Positions 36,594-43,782 of a stretch of 64,000 nucleotides of DNA are shown in pieces. Origin of the DNA: Actinocorallia herbida (lineage in GTDB: Bacteria; Actinomycetota; Actinomycetes; Streptosporangiales; Streptosporangiaceae); contig NZ_RJKE01000001.1 in NCBI RefSeq assembly GCF_003751225.1, positions 4,650,001 to 4,714,000 of the forward strand, written 5' to 3'. The notes under the pieces were generated by a model that worked only from the letters and a program-made list of their open reading frames with translations, did not search any database and had not been told where the DNA came from. A program made the translations under genes and the position numbers. Positions within the stretch are counted from its first letter, which is position 1. Each line of letters begins with the position of its first letter.

Positions 36594-37865
36594 TCATGCG
36601 GTCGAGGCCGCCGGGTCGGTCGGGTTCAGGACGTCCCCGGCCACGCGCTCGATGATGTGGGCGATGAGCTGCGAGAGATCTGCGCAGTAGACGGACGGGT
36701 TGAGGTAGCCGGTGCCGGCCTTGTATCGGTGGGCGTAGAGGCCGCCTCCGCAGATGTCCCGGATGGGGCAGGCTTTGCAGGTGTCGCTGAGCGCGTCCGC
36801 CCCGATCTGACGGGCGACGACGCCGGGCTGGAGCAGGAGCGCGTCGAGCGCGTCGCGTGCCACGTGATGGCCCGTGATCGCGGCGCCGTTGAAGGCCGAC
36901 TTGAGCTGGTGACAGAAGTCGATCGAACCGTTGGTGTCGATGGTGAGCGACTGGAAGGGCGACAGGCCCACGGTCTCCGCGCGGCTTCGGCCCCCGAGAA
37001 CGAGGGTCATGATCGCGTCGAACAGCCGGATCGAGGTCGGCCGGACCGGCGCGTCGTACCACCGGTCGAAGATCGGGATCAACCAGTCGGCGTACGGGGT
37101 GGCGCCCGAGTCGCCTCCCCAGGCGGGCGGCGGCTGGGTCCAGTTCCCGTGGGGCAGCAGGAAGTCCAGCATGGGCGGTGCGTGGGCGATCAGCGCCTCG
37201 TAGACGTCGATCGGATCGTTCGCCAGGTCGATGGTGCACAGGAGGCCGGAGAAGAGGTCCCGGTACTCCGGGGCACGGAGCGCCTGGAGGCCCCGGATGG
37301 TCGCGTCGTAGCTGCCGCGACCGTTGGCGTACTTGCGGTGCCGATCGTGCGCCGTCCGGTCCCCGTCCAGGCTGACGTAGGCCCGGATCCCGCACTCGCG
37401 CATCAACCGCAGGTTGTCCGGGGTGAGCAGCACCGCGTTCGTGGTGAGTCGGAGGTCCAGGTCGACGCCCGGCGGCGTCTCGGCACGGAAGCGCTCCGCG
37501 AGATGAGTGATCATCTCAGGGCCGGCCATGAGCGGCTCACCGCCGTGCAGCACGATCTTGGCGACGGGCACCTCGCTCGCGTGGACCCGCAGGTGTTCCC
37601 CGAAGCGGGCGGCGGCCTGGTCCACGGTGGCCTTCGACATCGTGGCCGGGTTGTCCTTCCAGCTGTCGTCGGCCATCTCGTAGACGTAGCAGTAGTCGCA
37701 CGACAGGTTGCACCTGCTGTGGATTTTGAGCACGAATTCGATGAACGGCCTCGGCTGCCACCGGGGATTCGCCAGCGCCGCGTCGACGACGTCCTTCGTC
37801 GGCCACTCGCAGGCGGCGCCCACGGTCTTATTCGAGGCCAGGCTGACCAGGGGAAGTTCCCGCAT
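36594..37865 (-). CDS. fxsB: FxsB-family radical SAM/SPASM peptide maturase
   Basis: A 423-aa radical SAM enzyme. The [4Fe-4S]/SAM motif is RCNLSCDYCYVYEM (residues ~54-67, CxxxCxxC). GGEP follows in VLHGGEPLMAG. The C-terminal SPASM-like region has CHQL, then CKACPIRDICGGGLYAHRYK and NPSVYCADLSQLIAHI, the fingerprint of FxsB-type maturases, which form three-residue cyclophane crosslinks on RiPP precursors ending in F-x-S. I chose ATG 37865, with AAGGGTGG upstream. The Ala-rich 61-aa precursor gene lies 97 nt upstream on the same strand, ending F-N-S. No transporter or protease is adjacent. It is shorter than FxsB fusions with extra domains. Confidence 0.85.
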   Translation of the reverse strand: MRELPLVSLASNKTVGAACEWPTKDVVDAALANPRWQPRPFIEFVLKIHSRCNLSCDYCYVYEMADDSWKDNPATMSKATVDQAAARFGEHLRVHASEVPVAKIVLHGGEPLMAGPEMITHLAERFRAETPPGVDLDLRLTTNAVLLTPDNLRLMRECGIRAYVSLDGDRTAHDRHRKYANGRGSYDATIRGLQALRAPEYRDLFSGLLCTIDLANDPIDVYEALIAHAPPMLDFLLPHGNWTQPPPAWGGDSGATPYADWLIPIFDRWYDAPVRPTSIRLFDAIMTLVLGGRSRAETVGLSPFQSLTIDTNGSIDFCHQLKSAFNGAAITGHHVARDALDALLLQPGVVARQIGADALSDTCKACPIRDICGGGLYAHRYKAGTGYLNPSVYCADLSQLIAHIIERVAGDVLNPTDPAASTA

Positions 37866-37900
37866 TTCGACCACCCTTGTTTCGTGTCCCGCAGAAGGAA

Positions 37901-37936
37901 GGCTGCGTGGCGAATACGGTCGTCCACCACGCAGCC
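37901..37936 (-). promoter_or_regulatory. intergenic hairpin between RiPP precursor and maturase
   Basis: A perfect 10-bp stem, GGCTGCGTGG paired with CCACGCAGCC, with a 16-nt loop. It starts 26 nt after the precursor stop and ends 35 nt before the maturase ATG. As a partial terminator or mRNA stabiliser it would favour precursor over enzyme, as is common in RiPP operons. Confidence 0.6.
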
Positions 37937-37962
37937 GGAACTCGGTTCGGCCTGAATCCGGA

Positions 37963-38148
37963 TCAGCTGTTGAAGGAGCCCGCCACCACGGTGACGTCAC
38001 TGTCGCCGGCCACCGTGGCGATCGCCACGCTCAACGCACCGGAACCAGCGGTGGCCGCCCCCGTGGCGAGCGCCGCCGCCGCGGCGGCGGCCGCCGCCGC
38101 AAGGGCGGCGGCTCTACGCAGGTGGTCCCGCTTGGAGTCCTCGGGCAT
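37963..38148 (-). CDS. putative RiPP precursor peptide with C-terminal F-N-S (FxS-type)
   Basis: A 61-residue peptide with an excellent ribosome site (AAGGAGT, 5 nt before ATG). The N-terminus is charged (MPEDSKRDHLRR). Then comes a 20-residue Ala-rich hydrophobic helix, a Gly/Ser/Thr-rich stretch (GAATAGSGALSVAIATVAGD), and the C-terminus VTVVAGSFNS. FxsB enzymes act on precursors ending in F-x-S-x-x or similar; this ends directly at F-N-S. A Phe-to-Ser three-residue crosslink is therefore the expected product. The Ala-rich, possibly membrane-inserting leader is not what I know of typical FxsA precursors. Function of the product is unknown. Confidence 0.72.
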   Translation of the reverse strand: MPEDSKRDHLRRAAALAAAAAAAAAALATGAATAGSGALSVAIATVAGDSDVTVVAGSFNS

Positions 38149-38395
38149 TTAACACTCCTTTTCACTAAGGAATGGATCTCCGCGAGAGTAGGCAGCGTCC
38201 CCCGCGACCGCCCATGGCAACGATTGACAAGATCACGGTCAGTGGTTCGGCTGCGGTTCCATGTTTAGATCACTGAATTCATTTCCTTCGCACGTGGGAG
38301 CCCGCATTCATCGAAGAATGCACTGCGTGGTCGACCGACACGGGACGGCCGGGCCGCCGACGTCGAAACCGGATCGCCGCGCGTGTCGATCGCGG
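38149..38395. promoter_or_regulatory. divergent intergenic region of the RiPP and MerR loci
   Basis: Non-coding region of lower GC between two divergent transcription units. It contains a perfect dyad GCATTC-N6-GAATGC (38314-38319 and 38326-38331), a candidate operator. No convincing -35/-10 pair for the precursor gene was found by eye. No further gene is seen. Confidence 0.45.
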
Positions 38396-38426
38396 TTGAC
38401 CTTGACACGGTGGCAAGGTCTTCACT
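38396..38426 (+). promoter_or_regulatory. MerR-type promoter with 19-bp spacer and central dyad
   Basis: -35 TTGACC (38396-38401) and -10-like TTCACT (38421-38426) are separated by 19 bp, the abnormally long spacing that MerR activators correct. Centred in the spacer is the perfect dyad GACCTTG-N9-CAAGGTC (38398-38404 and 38414-38420). The HEAT and MerR-HEAT genes follow. Autoregulation by the MerR protein encoded at 39124 is the obvious reading. Confidence 0.8.
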
Positions 38427-38448
38427 GGGGACCGAGGAGGTGATCTCG

Positions 38449-39117
38449 GTGATCACGCAAGGACAGGACCCGTACGTAACGCGGGGTCTCCAGGGGCTGG
38501 AGAAGAGCGACCCGTCGGTGCGGCTGCGGGCGGCGCTGGCGGTCGGCACGCATCCCGACCCGCGGTTCGTCGACAAGCTCGTCGAGCGGTGCGGGGTCGA
38601 GCCCGAGTTCTCGGTGCGCGACATGCTGACATGGGCGCTCACCCGTCACCCGACGGCGCTGACGGTGCCGAAGCTGCTCGCCGAGCTCCGCTCGGCGCGG
38701 GCTCAGGCGCGGAGCCAGGCGTTGCACACGCTGTCCAAGATCGGGGACCCGAGCACGTGGCCGGCGATCACGCGGGCGCTGCTGACCGACGCCGACGACG
38801 AGGTGGCGCGGGCCGCGTGGCGGACGGCGGTCGGCCTCGTGCCCGAAGGGGAGGAATCCGCGTTGGCCGCGGTGCTCGCGACGCAGCTCGGGCGGGGCGA
38901 GCGCGAGACACAGCTCAGCCTGAGCCGCGCGCTGATCGCGCTCGGCGAGGTGATGCTGCCTACCCTGGACGCGGCGATGAAGGGTCCCGGCCTTCGGGCG
39001 CGGCAGCACGCGATCGCCACGGAACGGCTGCTGCGCGACCCGGACGCCGGATTCGCGTTCGCGATCGAGGAGGCGAAGCGCGTCGTGGCCCTCGGCCCGA
39101 CCGCCCAGGAGAGGTGA
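38449..39117 (+). CDS. HEAT-repeat protein
   Basis: About 222 aa, all helical, built of HEAT-type repeats: DPSVRLRAALAVGTHPDPRF, ARSQALHTLSKIGDPSTWPA, DDEVARAAWRTAVGLVPEGE. No signal or membrane segment. I chose GTG 38449, with GGAGG 8 nt upstream; earlier in-frame starts would lie inside the MerR-type promoter. It is first in an operon with the MerR-HEAT regulator 6 nt downstream. The two proteins share the same repeat type, so they may bind each other, for instance to modulate the regulator. Confidence 0.78.
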   Translation: MITQGQDPYVTRGLQGLEKSDPSVRLRAALAVGTHPDPRFVDKLVERCGVEPEFSVRDMLTWALTRHPTALTVPKLLAELRSARAQARSQALHTLSKIGDPSTWPAITRALLTDADDEVARAAWRTAVGLVPEGEESALAAVLATQLGRGERETQLSLSRALIALGEVMLPTLDAAMKGPGLRARQHAIATERLLRDPDAGFAFAIEEAKRVVALGPTAQER

Positions 39118-39123
39118 CAGGCA

Positions 39124-40128
39124 GTGCTGATCGGTGAGGTGGCCCGGCGGTCCGGGGTCAGCGCCCGCATGCTCCGGCACTACGACGCGCTCGGCCTGAT
39201 CCGGCCGACGGGCCGGACCGGCGCCGGCTATCGGGAGTACTCCAGCGACGACATCCGGCGGATCTTCCACATCGAGAGCCTTCGGTCACTGGGGCTGTCG
39301 CTGCGCGAGGTCAAGCGCGCGCTGGACGATCCCGCTTTCACGCCCGCCGAGCTCGTCGACGATCTCATCGGCCAGACCCGGGAACGCATCGCGCGCGAGA
39401 CCGAGCTGCTCACCCGGCTCCGCCGGATCGGCGCCGCGGAACCCGCCGACTGGGAGAACGTCCTCCAGATCGTCGCGCTCCTGCACGCCCTGGGATCGGA
39501 GAGCGCGGGGACGCGTCAGAGCGCGGCCCTGTCCTCGGTCACGGAGGTGCCGGTCCCGCCGGAGGCGCTGGTCGAGGCCGCGCTGGGCGAAGCCGACCCG
39601 AACGTCGCCGGGGCCCTCCGCTGGGCCCTGGCGCGATCGGGCGCCGGCGTCCTGCCGCCGCTGGCCGAGGGCCTCGCCTCCCCGGCCGCCGAGGTCCGGG
39701 AACGCGCCGTCCAGGCCATCGCCGAGATCCCGCAGGCCGCCGCGACCCCGCTGCTCCAGGACGCCCTCGCACACCCCGACCCGGTCGTCCGCGGACACGC
39801 CGCCCTGGCCCTCGGCACCCGCGGCGTCGCCGCCGCAGTCCCGACCCTCATCACCATGATCGTCGACCAGACGAACGACGTCGACGCGGCCGACGCCCTC
39901 AGCACCCTGGCGAACGACCCCGCACTGGAAGCCCAGATCACCACCGCCCTCGTCACCCCCCTCACCACCCCCACCACCGACCCCGCCATCCGCCAGCGCC
40001 TGACCCAGGCCCTAGCCGACATCCCCGGCCCCAATGCCACCCAAGCCCTGAAAACCCTGACCCACGACGAAGACCGCACGGTGGCCCTCACCGCGACCTA
40101 CATCCTCAAGCTCCGCGAAACCCGCTGA
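39124..40128 (+). CDS. MerR-family regulator fused to HEAT repeats
   Basis: A 334-aa protein. Residues 1-75 are a typical MerR winged helix (LIGEVARRSGVSARMLRHYD, GLIRPTGRTGAGYREYSSDD), then the dimerisation helix (~76-105). Instead of a small-molecule site there follow about five HEAT repeats (DPNVAGALRWALARSGAGVL, VRERAVQAIAEIPQAAATPL, PVVRGHAALALGTRGVAAAV). The effector is therefore probably a protein, or mechanical, rather than a metal. GTG start at 39124, with GGAGAGG upstream. It shares an operon with a free HEAT protein and has a MerR-type promoter in front of that. Confidence 0.87.
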   Translation: MLIGEVARRSGVSARMLRHYDALGLIRPTGRTGAGYREYSSDDIRRIFHIESLRSLGLSLREVKRALDDPAFTPAELVDDLIGQTRERIARETELLTRLRRIGAAEPADWENVLQIVALLHALGSESAGTRQSAALSSVTEVPVPPEALVEAALGEADPNVAGALRWALARSGAGVLPPLAEGLASPAAEVRERAVQAIAEIPQAAATPLLQDALAHPDPVVRGHAALALGTRGVAAAVPTLITMIVDQTNDVDAADALSTLANDPALEAQITTALVTPLTTPTTDPAIRQRLTQALADIPGPNATQALKTLTHDEDRTVALTATYILKLRETR

Positions 40129-40151
40129 CACTCCTCCCGCCGCGCCGTACG

Positions 40152-40329
40152 CCTACGGCCCTCGGGCGTGGGTCAGGGTTGTCGGGGGCGGGTGAGGTGG
40201 TCTTCGGGGCGGGATTCGGCGTAAGTCGCCCAGAGGGCGGGGAGGTTGGTCGTGTGGAGCCCGGTGCAGCCGCAGGAGGCGCAGATCCCCGCCTGGCCTG
40301 ACCCGCGCGGCGACGCGCCCCCGGCCACG
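40152..40329 (-). CDS. possible small Cys-rich peptide
   Basis: A short open frame on the minus strand from GTG in the terminator palindrome (near 40329) to a stop near 40168. It contains ICASCGCTGLHTTNLPALWA, i.e. a CxxCxC cluster, and ends DHLTRPRQP. It overlaps a terminator hairpin and has no clear ribosome site. It may be a gene remnant rather than a gene. Coordinates are approximate and support is weak. Confidence 0.15.
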
Positions 40330-40340
40330 TGGCCGGGGGC
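40317..40340. terminator. bidirectional terminator, 24-bp perfect palindrome
   Basis: Two 12-base arms, GCCCCCGGCCAC and GTGGCCGGGGGC, meet without a spacer. It lies between the MerR-HEAT gene and the convergent TetR gene, 8 nt after the TetR gene stop. In RNA the centre would open as a small loop. Confidence 0.82.
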
Positions 40341-40347
40341 GGCTCCG

Positions 40348-40947
40348 TCAGGGGTCCTTGGCGAAGAAGAGGCTGGTCAGGTGCGGGAGGTAGGAGCGGA
40401 AGCGGAGTTGGCCCGCGGGGGTCTCCGCGCCCAGGGCGGAGCCGTCCGGGCGGACGATGCCCTCGCTGAGGAAACCGCGCAGGCTCCAGCTGACGATGCT
40501 GAAGACCATCGGGACGTCGATGCGGTCGGTGATCTCGGGGCCGAGGAGGTCGGCGATGCGATGGAACATCGGCTGCCGGTAGGCGGAGTCGATGTCGATC
40601 AGGTCGGCGGCGTCGCGGAGGTAGCGGTGCTGCCAGATCGAGATCTCGGGGATGTGGTCGAGATAGAACTCCAGCATGCCTTCGAGAAGCCGGCGGACGC
40701 CGGGCTCGTCCGGGGTGAACCCTTCGGCGATCTCGTCGAGCGCGGCGATCTGCTCCCGGTAGTAGGTGTCGACGATCGCGAGGTACAGGGCCCGGCGTCC
40801 GCCCGCCGCGATGACGACCTCGCGCGGCACGCCCGCCGCGTCGGCGATCATCCGGGTGTCCGTGCCGTCGTAGCCGAGGCTCGCGAACAGCGGCAGCGCC
40901 GCCCTCCGCAGCCTCGCGAACGCCTCCTCGTCCCTTTCCCCGCCCAT
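40348..40947 (-). CDS. TetR-family transcriptional regulator
   Basis: A 199-aa regulator. The HTH is at residues ~10-50 (LFASLGYDGTDTRMIADAAG then VPREVVIAAGGRRALYLAIV). The usual Tyr-x-x-Phe after the recognition helix is replaced by VIAAGG, so it is somewhat atypical. The C-terminal domain has conserved HRYLRDAADLIDIDSAYRQP, seen in fatty-acid-type TetR regulators. ATG 40947, with GGAG upstream. It is divergent from the GntR gene at 41079, 131 nt away. Confidence 0.8.
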   Translation of the reverse strand: MGGERDEEAFARLRRAALPLFASLGYDGTDTRMIADAAGVPREVVIAAGGRRALYLAIVDTYYREQIAALDEIAEGFTPDEPGVRRLLEGMLEFYLDHIPEISIWQHRYLRDAADLIDIDSAYRQPMFHRIADLLGPEITDRIDVPMVFSIVSWSLRGFLSEGIVRPDGSALGAETPAGQLRFRSYLPHLTSLFFAKDP

Positions 40948-41078
40948 CTCTCCATCATCCGACCGCGTTTTCCAACCCCACCCCGCCCCAGCGGAGATCT
41001 CTCCCGACCATCCATGATTATCGTTAAATCTCCTTGTTATCGATATTCCTGCACCATGTCCTGTTAGACTTCCCGGCC

Positions 41079-41750
41079 ATGGCCGGGGAGAAGGAGACGC
41101 GAGCGGGGCTGGTGCATGCGCGGCTCCGGGAGGAGATCTTCCACGGAGTCCTGGTGCCCGGGCAGCGGCTCCGGCTCGTGGAGCTGGCGCAGCGGTTCTC
41201 GATGAGCCAGTCGGTGGTGCGGGAGGCGCTGACGCGGCTGGTCGGGCAGGGGCTCGTGGTGGCGACCCCACAGCAGGGGTTCAGCGTGATGGCGCTGTCG
41301 CTGAGACATCTCAACGAGCTCACCGAGGCACGGGTGCGGATCGAGCCCGTGGTGTTCCGGCTCGCCATGGAGCGCGGCAGCATCGGCTGGGAGGCGCAGG
41401 CCGTCGCCGCGCACCACCATCTCGCCGCGATCCCCGTGATGGTCGACGGGCGCTTCAACGAGACCTGGTTCGAGGTGCACGAGCGGTTCCATCGGGCGCT
41501 GCTCGACGGCTGCGGCAACGACCAGCTCCTGAACGTCACGATGACGCTCCGCGACGCCGCCGCCGTCTACCGGCACTGGTCCGTCCCCGTCGGCCACGAC
41601 TTCGACCGCGACGTGGCCCGTGAGCACGCGGAACTGCTCCAGGCCGCGGTCGCCCGGAACGCCGACCTCGGGGCCGAGCTGCTGGCCCGGCACCTCGACA
41701 GGACCGCCGACGGCCTCCGCGCCGTCGCCGAGGCCGACGCGACCGGCTGA
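41079..41750 (+). CDS. GntR-family regulator, FadR/FCD type
   Basis: A 223-aa regulator. The winged helix is at residues ~5-70 (ARLREEIFHGVLVPGQRLRL, AQRFSMSQSVVREALTRLVG). An all-helical FCD ligand domain follows, with metal-site-like residues (ARVRIEPVVFRLAM, VHERFHRALLDGCGND, REHAELLQAAVARN). Such regulators often sense organic acids. The ATG at 41079 has a weak ribosome site. The next gene, an alpha/beta hydrolase, starts 33 nt downstream but is truncated, so the original regulated operon has probably been cut. Confidence 0.87.
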   Translation: MAGEKETRAGLVHARLREEIFHGVLVPGQRLRLVELAQRFSMSQSVVREALTRLVGQGLVVATPQQGFSVMALSLRHLNELTEARVRIEPVVFRLAMERGSIGWEAQAVAAHHHLAAIPVMVDGRFNETWFEVHERFHRALLDGCGNDQLLNVTMTLRDAAAVYRHWSVPVGHDFDRDVAREHAELLQAAVARNADLGAELLARHLDRTADGLRAVAEADATG

Positions 41751-41783
41751 CGCACCCTTCACGCCGCACTCTCAGGAGCAGCC

Positions 41784-41966
41784 GTGCCGTACCCCGACCA
41801 CAGCGACCATCCCGACGTCTTCACCGAGCACGCGTTTCCCGAACGGATCGTGGACCTCGGCGAGATCCGGATGAACTACGCGATGGCCGGCTCACCGGAC
41901 AGCCCCGCCCTGCTGCTCGTCCCCGGCCAGAGCGGGTCTTGGTGGGGGTACGAGGAGGGCGGCGCG
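41784..41966 (+). pseudogene. alpha/beta hydrolase, 5' fragment only
   Basis: The first ~58 codons are a normal alpha/beta hydrolase N-terminus: MPYPDHSDHPDVFTEHAFPE, IRMNYAMAGSPDSPALLLVP, GQSGSWWGYE, i.e. the first strands and the oxyanion-hole turn. After WWGYE the sequence becomes unrelated and stops at 42008, overlapping the convergent methyltransferase gene. The nucleophile elbow, Asp and His are all missing. The break point is near 41960. The gene is dead; it was probably the GntR regulator's operon partner. Confidence 0.75.
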
Positions 41967-41986
41967 CTAGAGGACCGCCGCGCGGG

Positions 41987-42637
41987 TCAGGACGGGGAGT
42001 GGTCGTAGTAGGACGTCACCGCGTCCTGGCCGGTGTAGTTGGGGCCCGTGCGGTCGTCAGCGCCCAGATAAGCGAACGGGAACCGGGGGGTGTGCCGCCC
42101 GGTGCAGGTGATCCGGCGGCGACGGGCGTCGTAGGAGAAGCCGTTGGCGCGGAGCGAGGCCGCCAGAGGACGTCGGGGGGCGTGGATGCCCGCAAGGTCG
42201 AGGTTCGCGTGGAAGCTTCCGTCGGCGGTGAGCCAGGAGGCCGCGCGGCTGAGGGCGTCGAGCTTGTCGCCGACGTAGTGCAGGCCGTGGACACAGGTGA
42301 TGAGGTCGAACGGGCCGTCGGGCGCCCAGTCGGCGATCGAGGCGGTCTCCAGTCTGACGCGGGGGTGGGCCGGGGCGAAGAAGCCGACGAGGTCGAGGCC
42401 CACCAGCTCCGCCGCGCTTCCGAGCACGGGCGCGGCCTCGCTCAGCGCCCGTCCCGCGCCGCAGCACAGGTCGAGCCACCGCACCGCGCCGCGTTCCTCC
42501 AGCCGCCCCGCGAGGAACCCCAGGACGTCGAACCCCAGCTCGCGCCGGTACGAGGCCGGCCCGCGTTCTCGGTTCATCGCGCAGTTCGCGACGACGCTCG
42601 ACCGGGCCAGCTCGTCCGCGCCGAGAAGCTCTCCCAC
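41987..42637 (-). CDS. class I SAM-dependent methyltransferase
   Basis: A 216-aa enzyme. SAM motif I is VRWLDLCCGAGRALSEA (~55-70), motif II VGLDLVGFFAPAHP (~88-100) and motif IV FDLITCVHGLHYVGD (~120-135), a standard Rossmann methyltransferase layout. The C-terminal ~60 residues form a small beta region (DARRRRITCTGRHTPRFPFA). The substrate is unknown. It is convergent with the truncated hydrolase. The amidohydrolase gene lies upstream on the same strand (40-nt gap), so co-transcription is possible. Confidence 0.83.
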   Translation of the reverse strand: MGELLGADELARSSVVANCAMNRERGPASYRRELGFDVLGFLAGRLEERGAVRWLDLCCGAGRALSEAAPVLGSAAELVGLDLVGFFAPAHPRVRLETASIADWAPDGPFDLITCVHGLHYVGDKLDALSRAASWLTADGSFHANLDLAGIHAPRRPLAASLRANGFSYDARRRRITCTGRHTPRFPFAYLGADDRTGPNYTGQDAVTSYYDHSPS

Positions 42638-42677
42638 CCGGCCACGCTACTACGGCGGACCCGGGCTCGACGGGCGA

Positions 42678-43670
42678 TCACGAGGGCCGTTCGACCGAAT
42701 TGACCGTCTCGTTCCGGGCCAGAAGGCGGTGGGCGTTGCGGGTGGTGAGGTCTCGCCAGGATGACGTGTCCGGCAGGGGCGGGGCCGCGTCCAAGGCGTG
42801 GATCTGGGCGGTGACGGCGAAGTCGGGGGTCCAGCAGGAGTCGCTGCCGTAGAGGAGGCGCTCGGAGCCGAAGGCGGCGGCGAGGGCGGGGGCCTGGTGG
42901 GGGAAGGGGGTGCCGGCGAGGTCGTGCCAGAGGTCGCCGAACTGGTCGCGGGAGGCGGCGTCGGAGGCACCGGGCGGGACGGGGAGAAGGAAGCGGAAGA
43001 GGTCGAGGCGTTCGGTGAGCGGGGGGAGGACGCCGCCGCAGTGGGTGAAGATCCAGCGGATGCGGCCGTGCCGGGCGAGAGCGCCGGAGAGGAGGAGGTC
43101 GGCGGCGGCGCGGGCGGAGTCAAAGAGGAACTCGACCATCGGGCGGGGGCGGCCGAGCGCGACGGCGTCGGCCTGTGGCGGTGAGGTCGGGTGGACGAAG
43201 ACGATGGCGCCGCGCCGGTCGAGTTCGGCCCAGAGGGGCTCGAAGCGGGAGTCTCCCGGGTAGACGCCCAGGTGGTTGGACAGGATCGCGACGCCGTCGG
43301 CGGCGAGGACGTCCAGCGCGTGGCGCGCCTCGGCGATGGACCCCTCGACGTCGGGCAGGGGCAACGCGGCGAGGTGCCCGAACCGTCCGGGATGCTGAGC
43401 CCTGGCCTGCGCCGCGTGCTCGTTGACGTGGCGGCTCAGCTCCCGCGCGGCCGCGTCGTCGCCGAAGTGGGTGCCCGGCGAGGAGATCGACAGCAGCGCC
43501 TTGCCGATCCCGCTCCCGTCCATGAACGCGACGTGTGCCGCGGCGGCCCAGGACGGCCAGGACGGCATCCCGTCGGGATGCTCGTGCCCGGCGGCGCGGG
43601 CCGCGGCGACGTAGGCGTCGGTGACGAAATGCGCGTGGACGTCGATCAGCGCGGTGGGGTCGGTCGGCAT
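42678..43670 (-). CDS. amidohydrolase family 2 protein (ACMSD-like decarboxylase/hydrolase)
   Basis: A 330-aa metal-dependent TIM-barrel enzyme. Metal ligands are visible: HxH in LIDVHAHFVTDAY (~10), His in IVFVHPTSPP (~182), His in WIFTHCGGVLPPL (~235), and Asp in LLYGSDSCWTPDF (~295). Family 2 includes aminocarboxymuconate-semialdehyde decarboxylase and gamma-resorcylate decarboxylase, which act on aromatic acids and ring-cleavage products. That fits its place, divergent from a PucR regulator and an aromatic catabolic operon. Exact substrate not known. Confidence 0.82.
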   Translation of the reverse strand: MPTDPTALIDVHAHFVTDAYVAAARAAGHEHPDGMPSWPSWAAAAHVAFMDGSGIGKALLSISSPGTHFGDDAAARELSRHVNEHAAQARAQHPGRFGHLAALPLPDVEGSIAEARHALDVLAADGVAILSNHLGVYPGDSRFEPLWAELDRRGAIVFVHPTSPPQADAVALGRPRPMVEFLFDSARAAADLLLSGALARHGRIRWIFTHCGGVLPPLTERLDLFRFLLPVPPGASDAASRDQFGDLWHDLAGTPFPHQAPALAAAFGSERLLYGSDSCWTPDFAVTAQIHALDAAPPLPDTSSWRDLTTRNAHRLLARNETVNSVERPS

Positions 43671-43714
43671 GCGTCCTCCTCGGGGAAAGTCTGCGCAGTC
43701 TGCCGCGATAAAAA

Positions 43715-43735
43715 CGCTAAATCAATGGATTAGCG
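43715..43735. promoter_or_regulatory. dyad operator candidate between amidohydrolase and PucR genes
   Basis: CGCTAA and TTAGCG, inverted and separated by 9 bases, within an AT-rich block (GATAAAAACG ... CGATATTTT) that stands out in this GC-rich region. It is 45 nt from the amidohydrolase start and 48 nt from the PucR start, well placed to control both. Confidence 0.65.
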
Positions 43736-43782
43736 ATATTTTGCCCGCCCGGCCGTATCCCCGCGCGTGCTGTACTTGAGGC

